IMG/VR virus record: IMGVR_UViG_3300042309_002887
Span: 1 to 26,678 of that record
Direction: 5' to 3' (one strand)
Length of the DNA: 26,678 bases
From: a virus
Part shown: positions 5,948 to 11,715 of the stretch, piece after piece
How positions within the stretch are numbered: position 1 is the first letter of the stretch
How the letters are laid out: each line of letters begins with the position of its first letter
Program-made: the position numbers and the translations under genes
The notes under the pieces: model-generated
Seen by the model: only the letters and a program-made list of their open reading frames with translations
The model's database searches: none
Told to the model about the DNA's origin: nothing

Positions 5948-6901
5948 ATGTTCGCATTCGATGCTCAGCAGGCGCTGGGCTTCCTCGTCGCCCAGACCAG
6001 CCAGATCGAGGCCCAGGCCTACGAGATCCAGTATCCCGACATCCAGTATCCCAGCCTGGTGCCGGTCGACACCTCGGCGAATCCGTGGGCCAAGAGCGTC
6101 ACCTTCTTCTCCACCGACAAGCTCGGCCAGGCCGGTTGGCACAACGCCCTGGCCAAGGACATCCCGCTGGCGGATGTCGAGCGCAGCCGCAGCGAACAGC
6201 CGGTGGAACTGGCCGCGATCGGCTATCGCTACACGACCGAAGAGCTCGGCCAGGCGATGATGATCCCCGGCCTGAACCTGTCGGCCGACCGTGCCGCCGC
6301 CGCCGTGCGCGCCTATGAGGAATTCATGGACGGCGTGGCGCTGCGCGGCGTGCCGCCCAGCGGCGTCTCCAAGGGCTGGACCGGGCTGATCAACGACGCC
6401 AACGTCTTCGCCGGCAACGTCGCCAATGACGGCGCCGGGGCCTCGACCCTGTGGTCGGCCAAGACCCCGGACCAGATCCTGCGCGATATCAACGGGCTGC
6501 TGGGCGGCGTCTACACCGGGTCGCTGACCGTCGAGATGGCCGACACCCTGCTGTTGCCGGTGACGCAGTTCGACTACATCGCCACCACGGCGCGCACCGC
6601 CACCAGCGACGTCACCATCCTCGAGCATCTGCGCCGCAACAACACCTACACCGCCATCACCGGCGCGCCGCTGACCATCCGCGCGGTGCGCGGGCTGGAG
6701 ACAGCCGGCGCCGGGTCCAGCGCCCGCATGGTGGGCTATCGCCGCGACCCGCAGGTGGTGAAGCTGCACCTGCCGATGCCGCACCGCTTCCAGGCGCCGT
6801 GGCAGTCCGGCGCGCTGGTGTTCGACGTGCCCGGCATCTTCCGCACCGGCGGCGTCGAGATCCGGCGGCCGAAGGCCTTCCGCTACGGCGACGGCATCTG
6901 A
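5948..6901 (+). CDS. Major capsid protein, DUF2184 family
   Basis: 317 residues from the ATG at 5948, with GAAGGAG at 5931-5937. The family signs are the N-terminal QALGFLVAQTSQIEAQAYE, the segment ADVERSRSEQPVELAAIGY, and YRYTTEELGQAMMIPG. The C-terminal part VVKLHLPMPHRFQAPWQSG followed by FRTGGVEIRRPKAF is also typical. DUF2184 proteins have the HK97 capsid fold and build the icosahedral head. The order protease, cement, capsid is conserved in phages of this type. No frameshift or truncation is visible. Confidence 0.93.
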   Translation: MFAFDAQQALGFLVAQTSQIEAQAYEIQYPDIQYPSLVPVDTSANPWAKSVTFFSTDKLGQAGWHNALAKDIPLADVERSRSEQPVELAAIGYRYTTEELGQAMMIPGLNLSADRAAAAVRAYEEFMDGVALRGVPPSGVSKGWTGLINDANVFAGNVANDGAGASTLWSAKTPDQILRDINGLLGGVYTGSLTVEMADTLLLPVTQFDYIATTARTATSDVTILEHLRRNNTYTAITGAPLTIRAVRGLETAGAGSSARMVGYRRDPQVVKLHLPMPHRFQAPWQSGALVFDVPGIFRTGGVEIRRPKAFRYGDGI

Positions 6902-7077
6902 CCTGCCTGCTCGATGATGCGCCCGAGGCGGCCGTCTGGCGACGGTTTCTGCGCTTCCGGTGTTCACGGACGACCATGTCCGCTGCGCGCCGGTTCTTGA
7001 AACCACCACCACCCGAGTCACCCCAAAACGCATCCTCGAGCAGGCTTTGCTTCTCTCTTGTCGGAGGAACGCGCGCC

Positions 7078-7389
7078 ATGCGCATCACCAACATCTCGCC
7101 GGGGCCGCGCTTCCTCTACGCCCAGGGGCAGGCGTGGCTGATCGAGCCCGGCACCGCTGTTGATCTCGACCTGACCGAGGCCGAGATCGCCAATGTCCGG
7201 CAGCAGGTCGAGGCCGGGCTGCTGGCCTGGGCCGACCGGCCGCGCGATCCCGACGTCCCGACCGTGGTTCACAAGCGCTTCGGCCAGTATCACATCCTCG
7301 GCGTCGACGGCGAGGTGCTGCGGGCCGGCCCCTTCTCCAAGGTCGAGGCCGAGGCCGAGCTGGCCCGGATGCTCGGGCGGGGGGCCTGA
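7078..7389 (+). CDS. Small head-region protein of unknown function
   Basis: 103 residues from the ATG at 7078 with GGAGG at 7063-7067. It opens RITNISPGPRFLYAQGQAWL and then GTAVDLDLTEAEIANVRQ, a pattern of a short beta domain followed by a helix, seen in small phage proteins that lie between capsid and connector genes. The C-terminal half ends with a helix SKVEAEAELARMLG. It might be a head completion or capsid-associated protein, but I recognise no named family. A 176 bp stretch with no gene separates it from the capsid gene, and the connector genes follow at once (2 bp gap). Confidence 0.7.
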   Translation: MRITNISPGPRFLYAQGQAWLIEPGTAVDLDLTEAEIANVRQQVEAGLLAWADRPRDPDVPTVVHKRFGQYHILGVDGEVLRAGPFSKVEAEAELARMLGRGA

Positions 7390-7391
7390 CC

Positions 7392-7760
7392 ATGGCGCCT
7401 CCGACCCTGGCTGAACTCAAGGCCCGCTTCCCCGACTTCGCCGCCGTTGACGATGCCGTGATCCAGGCGGCGCTGGACGAGGCTGGCCTGCAGGTCGACG
7501 GCAGTTGGGCCGGCGAGGCGGACATCCGCCTCGGCCGGTTGCTGCTGGCGGCGCATGTCCTGACGCTGGACGGCCAGGGCGGCGGCGCCGAGGCCGCGGC
7601 GGTGGCCGGTGGCGGGTTTCGGCGGGTGCGCAGCGGCGCGCTGGAGCTGGAGCGTTTCGACCCCGGCGGCGATGGGCCGAGCTCGTTGGGATCGACCGGC
7701 TACGGCCGCCGATTCCTCGAGCTGATGCAGCGCAACGTTCCGGCCGTGGCGGTGGTGTGA
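7392..7760 (+). CDS. Head-tail connector protein, DUF4054 family
   Basis: 122 residues. Family signature: LAELKARFPDFAAVDDAVIQ, then ALDEAGLQVDGSWAGEADIR and LLLAAHVLTLDGQ. DUF4054 proteins are adaptor-type connectors that bind under the portal. The C-terminal end has GSTGYGRRFLELMQRNVP, also usual in the family. The start is two bases after the previous stop and the stop overlaps the next start (TGATG), so the connector genes form a coupled series. Confidence 0.9.
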   Translation: MAPPTLAELKARFPDFAAVDDAVIQAALDEAGLQVDGSWAGEADIRLGRLLLAAHVLTLDGQGGGAEAAAVAGGGFRRVRSGALELERFDPGGDGPSSLGSTGYGRRFLELMQRNVPAVAVV

Positions 7761-8110
7761 TGGGCCTGCTCGACGGAAGGCTCCGGGCGGTCTTCGGCGC
7801 CGCCTTCGCACGGCTGCTGCCCGACGGCACGCTGCATGTCGCAGCCAAGGATGCCGACGGCCAGGTGATCCTGCCGCTGGTGTTCACGGATGTCCCGGTC
7901 AAGGGCCATCGCGACGACGTCACCGACCGGCAGCGCGCCGACTGGGGCATCCCGGACCGGGCGGCGCGGCTGATCGTGCTGCAGGCCGGGGTGGCCGCGG
8001 TGCCGACCCCGGATGACGAGATCACCCTGGCCGGCGGCCGTTGGCGGATCGGCGCCGTCGAGCGCGATCCGGCGGGGGTCGCCTGGGTCCTGACCGGGAT
8101 GCCGGCCTGA
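7760..8110 (+). CDS. Head-tail joining protein (stopper-type), small
   Basis: 116 residues, with the start overlapping the DUF4054 stop by one base. It contains GTLHVAAKDADGQVILPLVF, DRQRADWGIPDRAARLIVLQ and GRWRIGAVERDPAGVAWVL, a beta-rich pattern like the head-closure or stopper proteins that sit between a connector and an HK97-gp10-like gene. The role is therefore inferred mostly from position: to close the capsid and present a surface to the tail. The stop overlaps the next start (TGATG). Confidence 0.7.
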   Translation: MGLLDGRLRAVFGAAFARLLPDGTLHVAAKDADGQVILPLVFTDVPVKGHRDDVTDRQRADWGIPDRAARLIVLQAGVAAVPTPDDEITLAGGRWRIGAVERDPAGVAWVLTGMPA

Positions 8111-8451
8111 TGGCCCGCGTCACTGGCGCGGACCGATGGATCCAGCGCGTGGGGCGGCTCGGCCAGACCGTTCGCACCCGCGTCGGCCAGGCCCTGGCTC
8201 CCGCCGCGGAACTGGTCGCGGCCGAGGCCCTGGCGCATCTGCCCAAGACCTCGGCGGCCGATATCGCGGTCGTCAGAGATGGGGAGACGGCGGTGGCGGT
8301 GGTGTGGGCGGCGCCCGAGGCCGTGCCGATCGAATTCGGCACGTCGCGGAGGGCGACAAACCCGGTCATGCGGCCGGCGGCCGAGGCAAAGCGGGAGGAG
8401 ATTGTCGGGTTGGTGGCCCAGGGCGTCCGCCGAGCCATCGCCGAATCCTGA
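8110..8451 (+). CDS. HK97-gp10-like tail completion protein
   Basis: 113 residues, with the start overlapping the previous stop by one base. The hallmark of the HK97-gp10 family is present: IEFGTSRRATNPVMRPAAEA followed by KREEIVGLVA near the C-terminus. A basic N-terminal helix (DRWIQRVGRLGQTVRTRVGQ) precedes the beta part. These proteins join the tail terminator to the head connector. Order and size agree with siphoviruses. Confidence 0.88.
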   Translation: MARVTGADRWIQRVGRLGQTVRTRVGQALAPAAELVAAEALAHLPKTSAADIAVVRDGETAVAVVWAAPEAVPIEFGTSRRATNPVMRPAAEAKREEIVGLVAQGVRRAIAES

Positions 8452-8492
8452 CCCGCCTGCGGTTCGCCGTACGGTTCAGCACAGAGGATCGA

Positions 8493-8672
8493 ATGATGCC
8501 CTGGTTCGCCTTCACTGCCGATTTCGACTTCCGGCCGTCGCGCCGCCTCACCTTGGCCTATAGGGCAGGGGCGACGCTGCTGGTGCCGACCGCCACGGCC
8601 GAGGCCGCGGAAGCCGCCGGTGCCGGCCGGTGCGTGCCCAAGCCGAAGGACGATCATAATGAGCGGCCGTGA
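8493..8672 (+). CDS. 59-residue phage protein with conserved position
   Basis: Starts at the ATG at 8493, or at the next ATG at 8496; GAGG at 8484-8487 fits both. The start MMPWFAFTADFDFRP and the body RRLTLAYRAGATLLVP, then an Ala-rich stretch, recall the short proteins found between gp10-like and DUF3168 genes in phages of alphaproteobacteria. No function is known to me. It overlaps the next gene by 14 bases, which supports real translation. Confidence 0.7.
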   Translation: MMPWFAFTADFDFRPSRRLTLAYRAGATLLVPTATAEAAEAAGAGRCVPKPKDDHNERP

Positions 8673-9072
8673 CCTCTCCGGCCCGTTGCGCCGCGCGGTG
8701 GTCGCCGCGTTGCAGGCCGATGCCGGCGTGGCGGCGCTGGTCGGCGCACGGGTCTACGACTACGTCTCGGCTGCCCCGGCCTATCCCTTCCTGCGCTGCA
8801 CCACCACGATCGCATCCCCATGGGAGGCGACCGGCGGGGTGCGGGGCAGCCTGGTCCGGCTGCAGGTCGACGCCTTCGCCAAGGGCCATGGTCGCGGATC
8901 GGTCGAACCCCTGACCGCAGCCATCGTCGCGGCGCTGGACGAGTCCGATCTCGTGATCAACGGCGGCACCGTCCTGTCGCTGCAATGGCGGCAGACCCTC
9001 ACGCTCGACGACCCGGCGGAGCAGGGCGTCACCCACGGCGTGGTCGAGTTCGAAAGCATCACGGCGCAGTAG
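8659..9072 (+). CDS. Tail terminator/completion protein, DUF3168 family
   Basis: 137 residues from the ATG at 8659, with AAGGA at 8646-8650 eight bases upstream. Family pattern: LRRAVVAALQADAGVAALVG, then ARVYDYVSAAPAYPFLRC, and VRLQVDAFAKGHGR in the middle, ending with HGVVEFESITAQ. DUF3168 proteins cap the tail tube at its head-proximal end. The overlap with the preceding gene and the terminator directly after it mark the end of the connector block. Confidence 0.88.
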   Translation: MSGRDLSGPLRRAVVAALQADAGVAALVGARVYDYVSAAPAYPFLRCTTTIASPWEATGGVRGSLVRLQVDAFAKGHGRGSVEPLTAAIVAALDESDLVINGGTVLSLQWRQTLTLDDPAEQGVTHGVVEFESITAQ

Positions 9073-9104
9073 CGCCTCCATCCCATGCCCGATGGCATGC
9101 CCGG

Positions 9105-9129
9105 CCCCGCCCTTGTGCGGGGTCTTTTC
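9105..9129 (+). terminator. Intrinsic terminator ahead of the tail tube gene
   Basis: CCCCGC (9105-9110) pairs with GCGGGG (9117-9122), followed by TCTTTTCG. A second small hairpin, CATGCC-CGAT-GGCATG (9084-9099), lies just upstream. The terminator ends five bases before the tube gene's ribosome site, so it would tune or stage tail expression. Confidence 0.75.
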
Positions 9130-9145
9130 GTTCGAGGAGATCCCG

Positions 9146-9595
9146 ATGGCCCAGGCCAAGACCTTCAAGTTCAGCGATGTGATGATCCTGCTCGGCAGCG
9201 GGGCGACCCCGACCGAGGTCTTCGCCGCCCCCTGCGGCCTGACCGAGCTGGGCATGACCATCGCCACCGACACCAACGAGACCGTGATCCCGGATTGCGA
9301 CAATCCGGACGACCCGGCCTGGAAGATCACGGACATCACCGCCCTGCAGATGACCTTGAGCGGCCAGGGCGTGCTCGACCGCACTGCCCGCAAGACCTGG
9401 GAGGAGTGGGCGTTCTCCGGCGCCGAGAAGACTGTCCGCTGGATGTACGACGTCACCGCGGCGGATTTCGGCGGCTACTACCAGGCGCCCGGCATTCTGA
9501 CGAGCTACCAGGTCACCGCCCAGCGCGGCCAGCGGGCGACGGTGCAGATCGCCATCACCCTGAACGGCAAGCCGGCCTGGACGGCGGCGATCTGA
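9146..9595 (+). CDS. Major tail tube protein
   Basis: 149 residues from the ATG at 9146 with GAGGAGA at 9134-9140. It has the pattern of siphovirus tube proteins: TFKFSDVMILLGSGATPTEV, a ITDITALQMTLSGQGVLDR core, and WMYDVTAADFGGYYQAPGIL followed by a beta-rich end RATVQIAITLNGKP. It would polymerise around the tape measure to form the tail tube. Location between the terminator protein and the assembly chaperone is standard. The stop overlaps the next start (TGATG). Confidence 0.85.
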   Translation: MAQAKTFKFSDVMILLGSGATPTEVFAAPCGLTELGMTIATDTNETVIPDCDNPDDPAWKITDITALQMTLSGQGVLDRTARKTWEEWAFSGAEKTVRWMYDVTAADFGGYYQAPGILTSYQVTAQRGQRATVQIAITLNGKPAWTAAI

Positions 9596-10068
9596 TGGCG
9601 GGGCAGCCGAATATCGCCGCCGAGATCGAGCTGAAATGGGGCGACGGCAGCTATGTCTTCGCCCTGAAGCTGAAGCAGATCGAAGAGCTGCAGCGGCTGT
9701 GCAGCGCGGGACTGGGCGAAATCGCCCAGCGTCTGCTGATCGAGCGTCGGTGGCGGGTCGGGGACATCGTTGAGACCATCCGCCTCGGCCTGATCGGCGG
9801 CGGCCTGCCGGCGGTGCGGGCGCGGGAGCTGGTCGAGACCTATGTCGACGGCCATCCACTTGCGGACCCGCGCGATCCGGCGAACCATCTGATGACGGCG
9901 CAGGCCGTCATCACCGCCGCCTATTTCGGGGTCGAGGAGGCGGCGGACGAACCGCCTGAGGGAAAAGCCGAAGCCGCGGCGGACGAAAGGATGGATGGAT
10001 CGACGTCGCGGCCTTCGCCGGCCAAGCCCTCGCGGTCGGCATCTCGCCGCTCGAAATCGGCCGCATGA
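9595..10068 (+). CDS. Tail assembly chaperone, gene-transfer-agent type (Phage_TAC_11-like), zero-frame product
   Basis: 157 residues, with the start overlapping the tube stop. Residues 1-115 match the chaperone found in alphaproteobacterial GTAs and phages: LKWGDGSYVFALKLKQIEEL, then RRWRVGDIVETIRLGLIGGG and ARELVETYVDGHPLADP. It is the counterpart of lambda gpG: it coats the tape measure during tail assembly. After Lys124 the zero-frame tail (AEAAADERMDGSTSRPSPAK) is low complexity, while the -1 frame reads as a better protein; see the frameshift entry. The slippery heptamer G GGA AAA at 9960-9966 is in the right phase. The zero-frame stop overlaps an ATG of the second reading frame. Confidence 0.88.
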   Translation: MAGQPNIAAEIELKWGDGSYVFALKLKQIEELQRLCSAGLGEIAQRLLIERRWRVGDIVETIRLGLIGGGLPAVRARELVETYVDGHPLADPRDPANHLMTAQAVITAAYFGVEEAADEPPEGKAEAAADERMDGSTSRPSPAKPSRSASRRSKSAA

Positions 10069-10211
10069 GCCTGGCTGAGTTCCTGGCCGCCGGCCGGGAA
10101 TATGCCCGGATCATGGACCCTGGCGGCGCCCCGGCCGCGGCCCCGCCTTCGGACGACGCCTTCGACGAGATGCTGGCCAAAGCGCGCGAGACCGGCTTTC
10201 TGGCAGGATGA
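9595..10211 (+). CDS. Tail assembly chaperone, -1 frameshift fusion (G-GT-like)
   Basis: Predicted product of about 205 residues: 124 from the zero frame to 9966, then 81 from the -1 frame. The added part contains WIDVAAFAGQALAVGISPLE and then IGRMSLAEFLAAGREYARIM, ending DEMLAKARETGFLAG. This is protein-like, mixed helical sequence, in contrast to the zero-frame tail. In lambda the longer GT form recruits the tube protein to the tape measure. An ATG at 10065 (overlapping the zero-frame stop) could alternatively start a separate 48-residue protein. The protein-like sequence upstream of that ATG favours frameshifting. Confidence 0.72.
9960..9966 (+). promoter_or_regulatory. Candidate -1 ribosomal frameshift site, G GGA AAA
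   Basis: The zero frame reads GAG GGA AAA GCC, so the heptamer GGGAAAA has the canonical X XXY YYZ phasing. The -1 frame has a TGA at 9957-9959, immediately before the heptamer, and is then open to 10211. Lambda uses GGGAAAG at the same point of its G/GT chaperone genes. No clear pseudoknot was worked out. Confidence 0.75.
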
Positions 10212-10220
10212 CGGGGCCGG

Positions 10221-10757
10221 TCAGTGCGGCTTGGCGCCGAAGCTCAGACCGGATGAGGTGGGCACGACCGGGCAGTCTCCGGTCGCGTCGGCCACGACCC
10301 CGCCGATCCCGGACAGGGCGAAGGCCGCCGTGATTTGCCCGCCCGTCCGGTCGTTGACGCGGATGATCAACCGGGATCCGGCTAGAAGGGCTGCGGACAG
10401 ATCAGCGTCGATCACCTTGCGCATGCTCTGGCCGCTCCTGGACACTGTCCATGCGGTGGTTGCGGGCGGTGCGGTATCGATGCGATGGATCAGATCAGCC
10501 GTGTCGCGTCCCAGCGGTTCGACAAGATGGTCGCCCATGGCGACAGCGATCTGCAGTGGTGATCCGGCCTCGCAAACAAGGCCGAGCAACGGCCGCGGCA
10601 ATGGCTTGCCGTCCCCGGGATCGACGGCATCGGTGGACCAGTTTCGTGTTACCGCATCGGTGATCGGGTCGGTTTCCGACCGGGCGGTCCATTCGGCCCG
10701 CGCTGCCTGCGTCGCGATCAGAAGAACGCAGGCGATCAGGACGGCACGCATAGTCAT
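10221..10757 (-). CDS. Exported VasI-like protein on the reverse strand (moron)
   Basis: 178 residues from the ATG at 10757; an alternative ATG lies at 10751, better spaced from AAGGA. A signal peptide is clear (MRAVLIACVLLIATQAARAE). The mature part reads like VasI, a small periplasmic protein of type VI secretion loci: a Cys in LLGLVCEAGSPLQIAV, then DLIHRIDTAPPATTAWTVS, GSRLIIRVNDRTGGQITAAF, LSGIGG and a final Cys. No other type VI gene is nearby, so the fold may be reused. The start overlaps the upstream gene's stop (TGATG), so the two are coupled. The stop is 9 bp from the chaperone -1 frame stop, convergent. It lies inside the tail operon and is visibly less GC-rich than its neighbours. 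Confidence 0.65.
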   Translation of the reverse strand: MTMRAVLIACVLLIATQAARAEWTARSETDPITDAVTRNWSTDAVDPGDGKPLPRPLLGLVCEAGSPLQIAVAMGDHLVEPLGRDTADLIHRIDTAPPATTAWTVSRSGQSMRKVIDADLSAALLAGSRLIIRVNDRTGGQITAAFALSGIGGVVADATGDCPVVPTSSGLSFGAKPH

Positions 10758-11359
10758 CAATCCTTCCGCCAACTGGTACGGGTCGATGACAGCAGGTATT
10801 CGATCCGCGACCGGAAGCCTGGCTTGATGGTTTCTTCCAGTTTGAGACCGGTCGATGTCGTCAACTGGATCCAATCGACCGTGTCCGCTGCCGTATAGAT
10901 TCTGCCGCCGAACTCCAGTGACGTTATTCTGGCCTCGTAATTTTCGGACAGTTCGACCGCCACCACAAACCTGCAGATGGAGACACCTGGAACATAGGCG
11001 TTGTAACTGTTCGGCGCGGCATAATCGACGAAGATAGCCAATTCATAGAACGGCTTTTTGTCGGCATAAGCCTGCTTCGTGCGGTCGACGGACCATTGAT
11101 AGGCGCCCGGAAGCGACGCCTTGAGGTCGTCATACAGCAGGAGTGCCTCGTCCAACGAGAGCTCATTCGCTTCACCGGAGATGCCCTTGACGCTGATTGC
11201 GGAGGGGAGTGGCAGGCGATTGGCCGTGATGTCCCTACAGACCTTCGCCGCAGCGTCGGCCGTGACATCTCCGGCCGGCAAGGTCGCCGCATAGACCGCG
11301 AGACCGCCGACGATCGGCACGACTATCGCGGCGATAATCAGGAGGATACGTCGGATCAT
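10757..11359 (-). CDS. Membrane-anchored or exported protein of unknown function (moron)
   Basis: 200 residues from the ATG at 11359; an ATG at 11377 would add six residues. The N-terminus is one hydrophobic segment (RRILLIIAAIVVPIVGGLAV), a signal anchor or uncleaved signal. The rest is a mixed alpha/beta periplasmic domain with two Cys (KVCRDIT and VSICRFVVAV), and includes DEALLLYDDLKASLPGAYQW and YNAYVPGVSICRF. I know no family. It is translated just before the VasI-like gene with a one-base overlap, so the products probably act together in the envelope. The open frame continues further upstream (to 11629), but that part has no protein-like pattern. Composition is less GC-rich than the tail genes, a sign of separate origin. 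Confidence 0.6.
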   Translation of the reverse strand: MIRRILLIIAAIVVPIVGGLAVYAATLPAGDVTADAAAKVCRDITANRLPLPSAISVKGISGEANELSLDEALLLYDDLKASLPGAYQWSVDRTKQAYADKKPFYELAIFVDYAAPNSYNAYVPGVSICRFVVAVELSENYEARITSLEFGGRIYTAADTVDWIQLTTSTGLKLEETIKPGFRSRIEYLLSSTRTSWRKD

Positions 11360-11715
11360 ATTTCCAGGCGCCTTCATGGATATGGTGATGACGGTCGACT
11401 CCGAAATCCCGAGGTCTTCCGTGACTTCATCCCGGTCAGCGGCATAACCCGGCGCAGGACCAACATCGGGCCTATCTGGCAGATTAAAAAATTGTGTCTC
11501 ACGAAGGGAATCCCTCGGAAATAGAGATTCGACTTTTCCATGAACTCGCTCGTGAGTCGAGCCGGCTCTTGTCGCAATCCATTCCGGTCCAGTGCCTGTT
11601 CGGCCGGACATCGTGAGGGCGATGGCCATCGTGGCCCAGATGATCGTTGAGGTACGTCACTAGCCTTCCACACATCTCGGCCAGGCGTCGAGCCGGGCCT
11701 TCAACGAGGTGACGC
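11360..11715. other. 356 bp region without a gene, upstream of the tape measure
   Basis: It should hold the leftward promoter of the exported pair. The A/T-rich spot AGATTAAAAAATTG (around 11483-11496) gives a reverse-strand -10 like TTTAAT, but I see no good -35. A perfect 12 bp palindrome CGATGGCCATCG lies at 11620-11631. The ribosome site of the tape measure gene (GAGGTGA, 11706-11712) closes the region. No gene seen. Confidence 0.4.

Noticed and set aside
4196-7033. Reverse-strand frames opposite protease, cement and capsid genes
   Set aside because: All lie over well-supported structural genes and read as low-complexity Gly/Arg/His proteins.
10065-10211. Independent 48-residue gene starting at the ATG overlapping the chaperone stop
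   Set aside because: Not excluded, but the same frame is protein-like well before this ATG and is entered exactly by the slippery heptamer, so a frameshift extension is preferred.
10757-11629. Extended form of the upstream exported protein beginning at 11629
   Set aside because: The added ~85 residues have no protein-like pattern and would place the hydrophobic export signal in the middle of the protein.
11578-11664. Short rightward frames before the tape measure gene
   Set aside because: The longest reads only about 16 codons (start GTG near 11613) with no ribosome site; not supported as a gene.
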